DNA of 64,000 nt, from NCBI RefSeq assembly GCF_026212465.1, contig NC_080053.1, positions 9,222,815-9,286,814 of the forward strand, given 5' to 3'. Position numbers and translations under genes: made by a program. This DNA is from Amaranthus tricolor (Eukaryota; Streptophyta; Magnoliopsida; Caryophyllales; Amaranthaceae). The notes under the pieces were generated by a model. It ran no database searches. It worked only from the letters and a program-made list of their open reading frames with translations, and was not told the origin of the DNA. Below, piece after piece: positions 8,477 through 21,250 of the stretch; within the stretch, counting starts at the first letter, position 1; each line of letters starts with the position of its first letter.

Positions 8477-9029
8477 TTTTTCCCTCCTTTTTTTTTTTAA
8501 TTTTTCTTATCTGTTTCCGCTGCACTTGAGCAGAAGGCATTTCAGTGGTTATCGTAGTATACTCCATGGAAGTAATTTTATTTATAAAAATATAACTCGC
8601 AACCGGGTCCCGACCTCGAATTTACGGGCACTCGAAAGATAGGACCCGTCGAGGCGGGTCGATGCGCATACGAACGAATTGTCCGAAAGAGGCGTGCGTC
8701 GGTGCGTTCGTGTAAGCGGAAATTGCACCGGGTCCCGTCGGAAGTCCCCGCGGAAGCGCGCCCGGCATGGATGGCCTCTTGATTTCCAAGTGTTGCGCGG
8801 ATTTCTCAAATATTTTGTCGCTTTTTTGTTGCGAGTTCACCTGGCTTTTAAAGCCGGCGGACTCTTTTGTGAATCGGACAATACCGGGAGGGTGAAAAAC
8901 GGTATTTGGGAAGGAGAAGGCTCGAAATAGGGGTCTCGGCTGCGAATTTACGAGCTTTGGAATGCTCTGGTTTTTTTTTTTTTTTTGGGCGGCATTGCGC
9001 ATGTAAACAAATTGCTACGGTGAATGAAC

Positions 9030-9148
9030 GGGTGCGATCATACCAGCACTAATGCACCGGATCCCATCAGAACTCCGCAGTTAAGCGTGCTTGGGCGAGA
9101 GTAGTACTAGGATGGGTGACCTCCTGGGAAGTCCTCGTGTTGCACCCC
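9030..9148 (+). rRNA. 5S ribosomal RNA, copy 14
   Basis: 672 bp after copy 13; T tracts 16 and 12; ATTTGGG from here on until copy 83. Confidence 0.98.
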
Positions 9149-9703
9149 TTTTTCCCTCCTTTTTTTTTTTTAATTTTTCTTATCTGTTTCCGCTGCACTT
9201 GAGCAGAAGGCATTTCAGTGGTTATCGTAGTATACTCCATGGAAGTAATTTTATTTATAAAAATATAACTCGCAACCGGGTCCCGACCTCGAATTTACGG
9301 GCACTCGAAAGATAGGACCCGTCGAGGCGGGTCGATGCGCATACGAACGAATTGTCCGAAAGAGGCGTGCGTCGGTGCGTTCGTGTAAGCGGAAATTGCA
9401 CCGGGTCCCGTCGGAAGTCCCCGCGGAAGCGCGCCCGGCATGGATGGCCTCTTGATTTCCAAGTGTTGCGCGGATTTCTCAAATATTTTGTCGCTTTTTT
9501 GTTGCGAGTTCACCTGGCTTTTAAAGCCGGCGGACTCTTTTGTGAATCGGACAATACCGGGAGGGTGAAAAACGGTATTTGGGAAGGAGAAGGCTCGAAA
9601 TAGGGGTCTCGGCTGCGAATTTACGAGCTTTGGAATGCTCTGGTTTTTTTTTTTTTTTTTGGGCGGCATTGCGCATGTAAACAAATTGCTACGGTGAATG
9701 AAC

Positions 9704-9822
9704 GGGTGCGATCATACCAGCACTAATGCACCGGATCCCATCAGAACTCCGCAGTTAAGCGTGCTTGGGCGAGAGTAGTACTAGGATGGGTGACCTCCTG
9801 GGAAGTCCTCGTGTTGCACCCC
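9704..9822 (+). rRNA. 5S ribosomal RNA, copy 15
   Basis: 674 bp after copy 14; T tracts 17 and 12. Confidence 0.98.
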
Positions 9823-10376
9823 TTTTTCCCTCCTTTTTTTTTTTTAATTTTTCTTATCTGTTTCCGCTGCACTTGAGCAGAAGGCATTTCAGTGGTTATC
9901 GTAGTATACTCCATGGAAGTAATTTTATTTATAAAAATATAACTCGCAACCGGGTCCCGACCTCGAATTTACGGGCACTCGAAAGATAGGACCCGTCGAG
10001 GCGGGTCGATGCGCATACGAACGAATTGTCCGAAAGAGGCGTGCGTCGGTGCGTTCGTGTAAGCGGAAATTGCACCGGGTCCCGTCGGAAGTCCCCGCGG
10101 AAGCGCGCCCGGCATGGATGGCCTCTTGATTTCCAAGTGTTGCGCGGATTTCTCAAATATTTTGTCGCTTTTTTGTTGCGAGTTCACCTGGCTTTTAAAG
10201 CCGGCGGACTCTTTTGTGAATCGGACAATACCGGGAGGGTGAAAAACGGTATTTGGGAAGGAGAAGGCTCGAAATAGGGGTCTCGGCTGCGAATTTACGA
10301 GCTTTGGAATGCTCTGGTTTTTTTTTTTTTTTTGGGCGGCATTGCGCATGTAAACAAATTGCTACGGTGAATGAAC

Positions 10377-10495
10377 GGGTGCGATCATACCAGCACTAAT
10401 GCACCGGATCCCATCAGAACTCCGCAGTTAAGCGTGCTTGGGCGAGAGTAGTACTAGGATGGGTGACCTCCTGGGAAGTCCTCGTGTTGCACCCC
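10377..10495 (+). rRNA. 5S ribosomal RNA, copy 16
   Basis: 673 bp after copy 15; T tracts 16 and 12. Confidence 0.98.
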
Positions 10496-11049
10496 TTTTT
10501 CCCTCCTTTTTTTTTTTTAATTTTTCTTATCTGTTTCCGCTGCACTTGAGCAGAAGGCATTTCAGTGGTTATCGTAGTATACTCCATGGAAGTAATTTTA
10601 TTTATAAAAATATAACTCGCAACCGGGTCCCGACCTCGAATTTACGGGCACTCGAAAGATAGGACCCGTCGAGGCGGGTCGATGCGCATACGAACGAATT
10701 GTCCGAAAGAGGCGTGCGTCGGTGCGTTCGTGTAAGCGGAAATTGCACCGGGTCCCGTCGGAAGTCCCCGCGGAAGCGCGCCCGGCATGGATGGCCTCTT
10801 GATTTCCAAGTGTTGCGCGGATTTCTCAAATATTTTGTCGCTTTTTTGTTGCGAGTTCACCTGGCTTTTAAAGCCGGCGGACTCTTTTGTGAATCGGACA
10901 ATACCGGGAGGGTGAAAAACGGTATTTGGGAAGGAGAAGGCTCGAAATAGGGGTCTCGGCTGCGAATTTACGAGCTTTGGAATGCTCTGGTTTTTTTTTT
11001 TTTTTTGGGCGGCATTGCGCATGTAAACAAATTGCTACGGTGAATGAAC

Positions 11050-11168
11050 GGGTGCGATCATACCAGCACTAATGCACCGGATCCCATCAGAACTCCGCAG
11101 TTAAGCGTGCTTGGGCGAGAGTAGTACTAGGATGGGTGACCTCCTGGGAAGTCCTCGTGTTGCACCCC
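11050..11168 (+). rRNA. 5S ribosomal RNA, copy 17
   Basis: 673 bp after copy 16; T tracts 16 and 11; T-to-G in the downstream spacer at 11204, shared only with copy 41. Confidence 0.98.
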
Positions 11169-11721
11169 TTTTTCCCTCCTTTTTTTTTTTAATTTTTCTT
11201 ATCGGTTTCCGCTGCACTTGAGCAGAAGGCATTTCAGTGGTTATCGTAGTATACTCCATGGAAGTAATTTTATTTATAAAAATATAACTCGCAACCGGGT
11301 CCCGACCTCGAATTTACGGGCACTCGAAAGATAGGACCCGTCGAGGCGGGTCGATGCGCATACGAACGAATTGTCCGAAAGAGGCGTGCGTCGGTGCGTT
11401 CGTGTAAGCGGAAATTGCACCGGGTCCCGTCGGAAGTCCCCGCGGAAGCGCGCCCGGCATGGATGGCCTCTTGATTTCCAAGTGTTGCGCGGATTTCTCA
11501 AATATTTTGTCGCTTTTTTGTTGCGAGTTCACCTGGCTTTTAAAGCCGGCGGACTCTTTTGTGAATCGGACAATACCGGGAGGGTGAAAAACGGTATTTG
11601 GGAAGGAGAAGGCTCGAAATAGGGGTCTCGGCTGCGAATTTACGAGCTTTGGAATGCTCTGGTTTTTTTTTTTTTTTTGGGCGGCATTGCGCATGTAAAC
11701 AAATTGCTACGGTGAATGAAC

Positions 11722-11840
11722 GGGTGCGATCATACCAGCACTAATGCACCGGATCCCATCAGAACTCCGCAGTTAAGCGTGCTTGGGCGAGAGTAGTACT
11801 AGGATGGGTGACCTCCTGGGAAGTCCTCGTGTTGCACCCC
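11722..11840 (+). rRNA. 5S ribosomal RNA, copy 18
   Basis: 672 bp after copy 17; T tracts 16 and 11. Confidence 0.98.
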
Positions 11841-12394
11841 TTTTTCCCTCCTTTTTTTTTTTAATTTTTCTTATCTGTTTCCGCTGCACTTGAGCAGAAG
11901 GCATTTCAGTGGTTATCGTAGTATACTCCATGGAAGTAATTTTATTTATAAAAATATAACTCGCAACCGGGTCCCGACCTCGAATTTACGGGCACTCGAA
12001 AGATAGGACCCGTCGAGGCGGGTCGATGCGCATACGAACGAATTGTCCGAAAGAGGCGTGCGTCGGTGCGTTCGTGTAAGCGGAAATTGCACCGGGTCCC
12101 GTCGGAAGTCCCCGCGGAAGCGCGCCCGGCATGGATGGCCTCTTGATTTCCAAGTGTTGCGCGGATTTCTCAAATATTTTGTCGCTTTTTTGTTGCGAGT
12201 TCACCTGGCTTTTAAAGCCGGCGGACTCTTTTGTGAATCGGACAATACCGGGAGGGTGAAAAACGGTATTTGGGAAGGAGAAGGCTCGAAATAGGGGTCT
12301 CGGCTGCGAATTTACGAGCTTTGGAATGCTCTGGTTTTTTTTTTTTTTTTTGGGCGGCATTGCGCATGTAAACAAATTGCTACGGTGAATGAAC

Positions 12395-12513
12395 GGGTGC
12401 GATCATACCAGCACTAATGCACCGGATCCCATCAGAACTCCGCAGTTAAGCGTGCTTGGGCGAGAGTAGTACTAGGATGGGTGACCTCCTGGGAAGTCCT
12501 CGTGTTGCACCCC
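12395..12513 (+). rRNA. 5S ribosomal RNA, copy 19
   Basis: 673 bp after copy 18; T tracts 17 and 10. Confidence 0.98.
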
Positions 12514-13066
12514 TTTTTCCCTCCTTTTTTTTTTAATTTTTCTTATCTGTTTCCGCTGCACTTGAGCAGAAGGCATTTCAGTGGTTATCGTAGTATACTC
12601 CATGGAAGTAATTTTATTTATAAAAATATAACTCGCAACCGGGTCCCGACCTCGAATTTACGGGCACTCGAAAGATAGGACCCGTCGAGGCGGGTCGATG
12701 CGCATACGAACGAATTGTCCGAAAGAGGCGTGCGTCGGTGCGTTCGTGTAAGCGGAAATTGCACCGGGTCCCGTCGGAAGTCCCCGCGGAAGCGCGCCCG
12801 GCATGGATGGCCTCTTGATTTCCAAGTGTTGCGCGGATTTCTCAAATATTTTGTCGCTTTTTTGTTGCGAGTTCACCTGGCTTTTAAAGCCGGCGGACTC
12901 TTTTGTGAATCGGACAATACCGGGAGGGTGAAAAACGGTATTTGGGAAGGAGAAGGCTCGAAATAGGGGTCTCGGCTGCGAATTTACGAGCTTTGGAATG
13001 CTCTGGTTTTTTTTTTTTTTTTTGGGCGGCATTGCGCATGTAAACAAATTGCTACGGTGAATGAAC

Positions 13067-13185
13067 GGGTGCGATCATACCAGCACTAATGCACCGGATC
13101 CCATCAGAACTCCGCAGTTAAGCGTGCTTGGGCGAGAGTAGTACTAGGATGGGTGACCTCCTGGGAAGTCCTCGTGTTGCACCCC
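13067..13185 (+). rRNA. 5S ribosomal RNA, copy 20
   Basis: 672 bp after copy 19; T tracts 17 and 11. Confidence 0.98.
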
Positions 13186-13738
13186 TTTTTCCCTCCTTTT
13201 TTTTTTTAATTTTTCTTATCTGTTTCCGCTGCACTTGAGCAGAAGGCATTTCAGTGGTTATCGTAGTATACTCCATGGAAGTAATTTTATTTATAAAAAT
13301 ATAACTCGCAACCGGGTCCCGACCTCGAATTTACGGGCACTCGAAAGATAGGACCCGTCGAGGCGGGTCGATGCGCATACGAACGAATTGTCCGAAAGAG
13401 GCGTGCGTCGGTGCGTTCGTGTAAGCGGAAATTGCACCGGGTCCCGTCGGAAGTCCCCGCGGAAGCGCGCCCGGCATGGATGGCCTCTTGATTTCCAAGT
13501 GTTGCGCGGATTTCTCAAATATTTTGTCGCTTTTTTGTTGCGAGTTCACCTGGCTTTTAAAGCCGGCGGACTCTTTTGTGAATCGGACAATACCGGGAGG
13601 GTGAAAAACGGTATTTGGGAAGGAGAAGGCTCGAAATAGGGGTCTCGGCTGCGAATTTACGAGCTTTGGAATGCTCTGGTTTTTTTTTTTTTTTTGGGCG
13701 GCATTGCGCATGTAAACAAATTGCTACGGTGAATGAAC

Positions 13739-13857
13739 GGGTGCGATCATACCAGCACTAATGCACCGGATCCCATCAGAACTCCGCAGTTAAGCGTGCT
13801 TGGGCGAGAGTAGTACTAGGATGGGTGACCTCCTGGGAAGTCCTCGTGTTGCACCCC
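13739..13857 (+). rRNA. 5S ribosomal RNA, copy 21
   Basis: 672 bp after copy 20; T tracts 16 and 11. Confidence 0.98.
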
Positions 13858-14411
13858 TTTTTCCCTCCTTTTTTTTTTTAATTTTTCTTATCTGTTTCCG
13901 CTGCACTTGAGCAGAAGGCATTTCAGTGGTTATCGTAGTATACTCCATGGAAGTAATTTTATTTATAAAAATATAACTCGCAACCGGGTCCCGACCTCGA
14001 ATTTACGGGCACTCGAAAGATAGGACCCGTCGAGGCGGGTCGATGCGCATACGAACGAATTGTCCGAAAGAGGCGTGCGTCGGTGCGTTCGTGTAAGCGG
14101 AAATTGCACCGGGTCCCGTCGGAAGTCCCCGCGGAAGCGCGCCCGGCATGGATGGCCTCTTGATTTCCAAGTGTTGCGCGGATTTCTCAAATATTTTGTC
14201 GCTTTTTTGTTGCGAGTTCACCTGGCTTTTAAAGCCGGCGGACTCTTTTGTGAATCGGACAATACCGGGAGGGTGAAAAACGGTATTTGGGAAGGAGAAG
14301 GCTCGAAATAGGGGTCTCGGCTGCGAATTTACGAGCTTTGGAATGCTCTGGTTTTTTTTTTTTTTTTTGGGCGGCATTGCGCATGTAAACAAATTGCTAC
14401 GGTGAATGAAC

Positions 14412-14530
14412 GGGTGCGATCATACCAGCACTAATGCACCGGATCCCATCAGAACTCCGCAGTTAAGCGTGCTTGGGCGAGAGTAGTACTAGGATGGGTG
14501 ACCTCCTGGGAAGTCCTCGTGTTGCACCCC
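14412..14530 (+). rRNA. 5S ribosomal RNA, copy 22
   Basis: 673 bp after copy 21; T tracts 17 and 12. Confidence 0.98.
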
Positions 14531-15084
14531 TTTTTCCCTCCTTTTTTTTTTTTAATTTTTCTTATCTGTTTCCGCTGCACTTGAGCAGAAGGCATTTCAG
14601 TGGTTATCGTAGTATACTCCATGGAAGTAATTTTATTTATAAAAATATAACTCGCAACCGGGTCCCGACCTCGAATTTACGGGCACTCGAAAGATAGGAC
14701 CCGTCGAGGCGGGTCGATGCGCATACGAACGAATTGTCCGAAAGAGGCGTGCGTCGGTGCGTTCGTGTAAGCGGAAATTGCACCGGGTCCCGTCGGAAGT
14801 CCCCGCGGAAGCGCGCCCGGCATGGATGGCCTCTTGATTTCCAAGTGTTGCGCGGATTTCTCAAATATTTTGTCGCTTTTTTGTTGCGAGTTCACCTGGC
14901 TTTTAAAGCCGGCGGACTCTTTTGTGAATCGGACAATACCGGGAGGGTGAAAAACGGTATTTGGGAAGGAGAAGGCTCGAAATAGGGGTCTCGGCTGCGA
15001 ATTTACGAGCTTTGGAATGCTCTGGTTTTTTTTTTTTTTTTGGGCGGCATTGCGCATGTAAACAAATTGCTACGGTGAATGAAC

Positions 15085-15203
15085 GGGTGCGATCATACCA
15101 GCACTAATGCACCGGATCCCATCAGAACTCCGCAGTTAAGCGTGCTTGGGCGAGAGTAGTACTAGGATGGGTGACCTCCTGGGAAGTCCTCGTGTTGCAC
15201 CCC
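15085..15203 (+). rRNA. 5S ribosomal RNA, copy 23
   Basis: 673 bp after copy 22; T tracts 16 and 12. Confidence 0.98.
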
Positions 15204-15757
15204 TTTTTCCCTCCTTTTTTTTTTTTAATTTTTCTTATCTGTTTCCGCTGCACTTGAGCAGAAGGCATTTCAGTGGTTATCGTAGTATACTCCATGGAAG
15301 TAATTTTATTTATAAAAATATAACTCGCAACCGGGTCCCGACCTCGAATTTACGGGCACTCGAAAGATAGGACCCGTCGAGGCGGGTCGATGCGCATACG
15401 AACGAATTGTCCGAAAGAGGCGTGCGTCGGTGCGTTCGTGTAAGCGGAAATTGCACCGGGTCCCGTCGGAAGTCCCCGCGGAAGCGCGCCCGGCATGGAT
15501 GGCCTCTTGATTTCCAAGTGTTGCGCGGATTTCTCAAATATTTTGTCGCTTTTTTGTTGCGAGTTCACCTGGCTTTTAAAGCCGGCGGACTCTTTTGTGA
15601 ATCGGACAATACCGGGAGGGTGAAAAACGGTATTTGGGAAGGAGAAGGCTCGAAATAGGGGTCTCGGCTGCGAATTTACGAGCTTTGGAATGCTCTGGTT
15701 TTTTTTTTTTTTTTGGGCGGCATTGCGCATGTAAACAAATTGCTACGGTGAATGAAC

Positions 15758-15876
15758 GGGTGCGATCATACCAGCACTAATGCACCGGATCCCATCAGAA
15801 CTCCGCAGTTAAGCGTGCTTGGGCGAGAGTAGTACTAGGATGGGTGACCTCCTGGGAAGTCCTCGTGTTGCACCCC
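15758..15876 (+). rRNA. 5S ribosomal RNA, copy 24
   Basis: 673 bp after copy 23; T tracts 16 and 12. Confidence 0.98.
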
Positions 15877-16430
15877 TTTTTCCCTCCTTTTTTTTTTTTA
15901 ATTTTTCTTATCTGTTTCCGCTGCACTTGAGCAGAAGGCATTTCAGTGGTTATCGTAGTATACTCCATGGAAGTAATTTTATTTATAAAAATATAACTCG
16001 CAACCGGGTCCCGACCTCGAATTTACGGGCACTCGAAAGATAGGACCCGTCGAGGCGGGTCGATGCGCATACGAACGAATTGTCCGAAAGAGGCGTGCGT
16101 CGGTGCGTTCGTGTAAGCGGAAATTGCACCGGGTCCCGTCGGAAGTCCCCGCGGAAGCGCGCCCGGCATGGATGGCCTCTTGATTTCCAAGTGTTGCGCG
16201 GATTTCTCAAATATTTTGTCGCTTTTTTGTTGCGAGTTCACCTGGCTTTTAAAGCCGGCGGACTCTTTTGTGAATCGGACAATACCGGGAGGGTGAAAAA
16301 CGGTATTTGGGAAGGAGAAGGCTCGAAATAGGGGTCTCGGCTGCGAATTTACGAGCTTTGGAATGCTCTGGTTTTTTTTTTTTTTTTGGGCGGCATTGCG
16401 CATGTAAACAAATTGCTACGGTGAATGAAC

Positions 16431-16549
16431 GGGTGCGATCATACCAGCACTAATGCACCGGATCCCATCAGAACTCCGCAGTTAAGCGTGCTTGGGCGAG
16501 AGTAGTACTAGGATGGGTGACCTCCTGGGAAGTCCTCGTGTTGCACCCC
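16431..16549 (+). rRNA. 5S ribosomal RNA, copy 25
   Basis: 673 bp after copy 24; T tracts 16 and 11. Confidence 0.98.
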
Positions 16550-17102
16550 TTTTTCCCTCCTTTTTTTTTTTAATTTTTCTTATCTGTTTCCGCTGCACTT
16601 GAGCAGAAGGCATTTCAGTGGTTATCGTAGTATACTCCATGGAAGTAATTTTATTTATAAAAATATAACTCGCAACCGGGTCCCGACCTCGAATTTACGG
16701 GCACTCGAAAGATAGGACCCGTCGAGGCGGGTCGATGCGCATACGAACGAATTGTCCGAAAGAGGCGTGCGTCGGTGCGTTCGTGTAAGCGGAAATTGCA
16801 CCGGGTCCCGTCGGAAGTCCCCGCGGAAGCGCGCCCGGCATGGATGGCCTCTTGATTTCCAAGTGTTGCGCGGATTTCTCAAATATTTTGTCGCTTTTTT
16901 GTTGCGAGTTCACCTGGCTTTTAAAGCCGGCGGACTCTTTTGTGAATCGGACAATACCGGGAGGGTGAAAAACGGTATTTGGGAAGGAGAAGGCTCGAAA
17001 TAGGGGTCTCGGCTGCGAATTTACGAGCTTTGGAATGCTCTGGTTTTTTTTTTTTTTTTGGGCGGCATTGCGCATGTAAACAAATTGCTACGGTGAATGA
17101 AC

Positions 17103-17221
17103 GGGTGCGATCATACCAGCACTAATGCACCGGATCCCATCAGAACTCCGCAGTTAAGCGTGCTTGGGCGAGAGTAGTACTAGGATGGGTGACCTCCTGG
17201 GAAGTCCTCGTGTTGCACCCC
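17103..17221 (+). rRNA. 5S ribosomal RNA, copy 26
   Basis: 672 bp after copy 25; T tracts 16 and 12 followed by one A, a form otherwise seen in copies 2-4 and 27. Confidence 0.98.
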
Positions 17222-17774
17222 TTTTTCCCTCCTTTTTTTTTTTTATTTTTCTTATCTGTTTCCGCTGCACTTGAGCAGAAGGCATTTCAGTGGTTATCGT
17301 AGTATACTCCATGGAAGTAATTTTATTTATAAAAATATAACTCGCAACCGGGTCCCGACCTCGAATTTACGGGCACTCGAAAGATAGGACCCGTCGAGGC
17401 GGGTCGATGCGCATACGAACGAATTGTCCGAAAGAGGCGTGCGTCGGTGCGTTCGTGTAAGCGGAAATTGCACCGGGTCCCGTCGGAAGTCCCCGCGGAA
17501 GCGCGCCCGGCATGGATGGCCTCTTGATTTCCAAGTGTTGCGCGGATTTCTCAAATATTTTGTCGCTTTTTTGTTGCGAGTTCACCTGGCTTTTAAAGCC
17601 GGCGGACTCTTTTGTGAATCGGACAATACCGGGAGGGTGAAAAACGGTATTTGGGAAGGAGAAGGCTCGAAATAGGGGTCTCGGCTGCGAATTTACGAGC
17701 TTTGGAATGCTCTGGTTTTTTTTTTTTTTTTGGGCGGCATTGCGCATGTAAACAAATTGCTACGGTGAATGAAC

Positions 17775-17893
17775 GGGTGCGATCATACCAGCACTAATGC
17801 ACCGGATCCCATCAGAACTCCGCAGTTAAGCGTGCTTGGGCGAGAGTAGTACTAGGATGGGTGACCTCCTGGGAAGTCCTCGTGTTGCACCCC
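17775..17893 (+). rRNA. 5S ribosomal RNA, copy 27
   Basis: 672 bp after copy 26; T tracts 16 and 12 followed by one A. Confidence 0.98.
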
Positions 17894-18116
17894 TTTTTCC
17901 CTCCTTTTTTTTTTTTATTTTTCTTATCTGTTTCCGCTGCACTTGAGCAGAAGGCATTTCAGTGGTTATCGTAGTATACTCCATGGAAGTAATTTTATTT
18001 ATAAAAATATAACTCGCAACCGGGTCCCGACCTCGAATTTACGGGCACTCGAAAGATAGGACCCGTCGAGGCGGGTCGATGCGCATACGAACGAATTGTC
18101 CGAAAGAGGCGTGCGT

Positions 18117-18217
18117 CGGTGCGTTCGTGTAAGCGGAAATTGCACCGGGTCCCGTCGGAAGTCCCCGCGGAAGCGCGCCCGGCATGGATGGCCTCCTGAT
18201 TTCCAAGTGTTGCGCGG
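18117..18217 (+). pseudogene. 5S relic with private T-to-C
   Basis: Standard relic after copy 27 with a single change at 18196 (CTCCTG for CTCTTG). This makes it match the true gene (CTCCTG in box C); chance or gene conversion from the true gene could explain it. Confidence 0.75.
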
Positions 18218-18446
18218 ATTTCTCAAATATTTTGTCGCTTTTTTGTTGCGAGTTCACCTGGCTTTTAAAGCCGGCGGACTCTTTTGTGAATCGGACAATA
18301 CCGGGAGGGTGAAAAACGGTATTTGGGAAGGAGAAGGCTCGAAATAGGGGTCTCGGCTGCGAATTTACGAGCTTTGGAATGCTCTGGTTTTTTTTTTTTT
18401 TTTGGGCGGCATTGCGCATGTAAACAAATTGCTACGGTGAATGAAC

Positions 18447-18565
18447 GGGTGCGATCATACCAGCACTAATGCACCGGATCCCATCAGAACTCCGCAGTTA
18501 AGCGTGCTTGGGCGAGAGTAGTACTAGGATGGGTGACCTCCTGGGAAGTCCTCGTGTTGCACCCC
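18447..18565 (+). rRNA. 5S ribosomal RNA, copy 28
   Basis: 672 bp after copy 27; T tracts 16 and 11; T-to-C at 18196 in the spacer relic before it. Confidence 0.98.
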
Positions 18566-19116
18566 TTTTTCCCTCCTTTTTTTTTTTAATTTTTCTTATC
18601 TGTTTCCGCTGCACTTGAGCAGAAGGCATTTCAGTGGTTATCGTAGTATACTCCATGGAAGTAATTTTATTTATAAAAATATAACTCGCAACCGGGTCCC
18701 GACCTCGAATTTACGGGCACTCGAAAGATAGGACCCGTCGAGGCGGTTCGATGCGCATACGAACGAATTGTCCGAAAGAGGCGTGCGTCGGTGCGTTCGT
18801 GTAAGCGGAAATTGCACCGGGTCCCGTCGGAAGTCCCCGCGGAAGCGCGCCCGGCATGGATGGCCTCTTGATTTCCAAGTGTTGCGCGGATTTCTCAAAT
18901 ATTTTGTCGCTTTTTTGTTGCGAGTTCACCTGGCTTTTAAAGCCGGCGGACTCTTTTGTGAATCGGACAATACCGGGAGGGTGAAAAACGGTATTTGGGA
19001 AGGAGAAGGCTCGAAATAGGGGTCTCGGCTGCGAATTTACGAGCTTTGGAATGCTCTGGTTTTTTTTTTTTTTGGGCGGCATTGCGCATGTAAACAAATT
19101 GCTACGGTGAATGAAC

Positions 19117-19235
19117 GGGTGCGATCATACCAGCACTAATGCACCGGATCCCATCAGAACTCCGCAGTTAAGCGTGCTTGGGCGAGAGTAGTACTAGGAT
19201 GGGTGACCTCCTGGGAAGTCCTCGTGTTGCACCCC
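19117..19235 (+). rRNA. 5S ribosomal RNA, copy 29
   Basis: 670 bp after copy 28; upstream T tract only 14, downstream 11; G-to-T at 18747 disrupts a short spacer hairpin before it. Confidence 0.98.
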
Positions 19236-19788
19236 TTTTTCCCTCCTTTTTTTTTTTAATTTTTCTTATCTGTTTCCGCTGCACTTGAGCAGAAGGCATT
19301 TCAGTGGTTATCGTAGTATACTCCATGGAAGTAATTTTATTTATAAAAATATAACTCGCAACCGGGTCCCGACCTCGAATTTACGGGCACTCGAAAGATA
19401 GGACCCGTCGAGGCGGGTCGATGCGCATACGAACGAATTGTCCGAAAGAGGCGTGCGTCGGTGCGTTCGTGTAAGCGGAAATTGCACCGGGTCCCGTCGG
19501 AAGTCCCCGCGGAAGCGCGCCCGGCATGGATGGCCTCTTGATTTCCAAGTGTTGCGCGGATTTCTCAAATATTTTGTCGCTTTTTTGTTGCGAGTTCACC
19601 TGGCTTTTAAAGCCGGCGGACTCTTTTGTGAATCGGACAATACCGGGAGGGTGAAAAACGGTATTTGGGAAGGAGAAGGCTCGAAATAGGGGTCTCGGCT
19701 GCGAATTTACGAGCTTTGGAATGCTCTGGTTTTTTTTTTTTTTTTGGGCGGCATTGCGCATGTAAACAAATTGCTACGGTGAATGAAC

Positions 19789-19907
19789 GGGTGCGATCAT
19801 ACCAGCACTAATGCACCGGATCCCATCAGAACTCCGCAGTTAAGCGTGCTTGGGCGAGAGTAGTACTAGGATGGGTGACCTCCTGGGAAGTCCTCGTGTT
19901 GCACCCC
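19789..19907 (+). rRNA. 5S ribosomal RNA, copy 30
   Basis: 672 bp after copy 29; T tracts 16 and 11. Confidence 0.98.
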
Positions 19908-20460
19908 TTTTTCCCTCCTTTTTTTTTTTAATTTTTCTTATCTGTTTCCGCTGCACTTGAGCAGAAGGCATTTCAGTGGTTATCGTAGTATACTCCATGG
20001 AAGTAATTTTATTTATAAAAATATAACTCGCAACCGGGTCCCGACCTCGAATTTACGGGCACTCGAAAGATAGGACCCGTCGAGGCGGGTCGATGCGCAT
20101 ACGAACGAATTGTCCGAAAGAGGCGTGCGTCGGTGCGTTCGTGTAAGCGGAAATTGCACCGGGTCCCGTCGGAAGTCCCCGCGGAAGCGCGCCCGGCATG
20201 GATGGCCTCTTGATTTCCAAGTGTTGCGCGGATCTCTCAAATATTTTGTCGCTTTTTTGTTGCGAGTTCACCTGGCTTTTAAAGCCGGCGGACTCTTTTG
20301 TGAATCGGACAATACCGGGAGGGTGAAAAACGGTATTTGGGAAGGAGAAGGCTCGAAATAGGGGTCTCGGCTGCGAATTTACGAGCTTTGGAATGCTCTG
20401 GTTTTTTTTTTTTTTTTGGGCGGCATTGCGCATGTAAACAAATTGCTACGGTGAATGAAC

Positions 20461-20579
20461 GGGTGCGATCATACCAGCACTAATGCACCGGATCCCATCA
20501 GAACTCCGCAGTTAAGCGTGCTTGGGCGAGAGTAGTACTAGGATGGGTGACCTCCTGGGAAGTCCTCGTGTTGCACCCC
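20461..20579 (+). rRNA. 5S ribosomal RNA, copy 31
   Basis: 672 bp after copy 30; T tracts 16 and 10; GATCTCTC spacer variant before it (20234). Confidence 0.98.
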
Positions 20580-21131
20580 TTTTTCCCTCCTTTTTTTTTT
20601 AATTTTTCTTATCTGTTTCCGCTGCACTTGAGCAGAAGGCATTTCAGTGGTTATCGTAGTATACTCCATGGAAGTAATTTTATTTATAAAAATATAACTC
20701 GCAACCGGGTCCCGACCTCGAATTTACGGGCACTCGAAAGATAGGACCCGTCGAGGCGGGTCGATGCGCATACGAACGAATTGTCCGAAAGAGGCGTGCG
20801 TCGGTGCGTTCGTGTAAGCGGAAATTGCACCGGGTCCCGTCGGAAGTCCCCGCGGAAGCGCGCCCGGCATGGATGGCCTCTTGATTTCCAAGTGTTGCGC
20901 GGATCTCTCAAATATTTTGTCGCTTTTTTGTTGCGAGTTCACCTGGCTTTTAAAGCCGGCGGACTCTTTTGTGAATCGGACAATACCGGGAGGGTGAAAA
21001 ACGGTATTTGGGAAGGAGAAGGCTCGAAATAGGGGTCTCGGCTGCGAATTTACGAGCTTTGGAATGCTCTGGTTTTTTTTTTTTTTTTGGGCGGCATTGC
21101 GCATGTAAACAAATTGCTACGGTGAATGAAC

Positions 21132-21250
21132 GGGTGTGATCATACCAGCACTAATGCACCGGATCCCATCAGAACTCCGCAGTTAAGCGTGCTTGGGCGA
21201 GAGTAGTACTAGGATGGGTGACCTCCTGGGAAGTCCTCGTGTTGCACCCC
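21132..21250 (+). rRNA. 5S ribosomal RNA, copy 32, helix I variant
   Basis: 671 bp after copy 31; C-to-T at gene position 6 (base 21137), which would turn the C6-G113 pair of helix I into a U-G wobble, so folding is probably kept. T tracts 16 and 10; GATCTCTC spacer before it. Confidence 0.97.
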
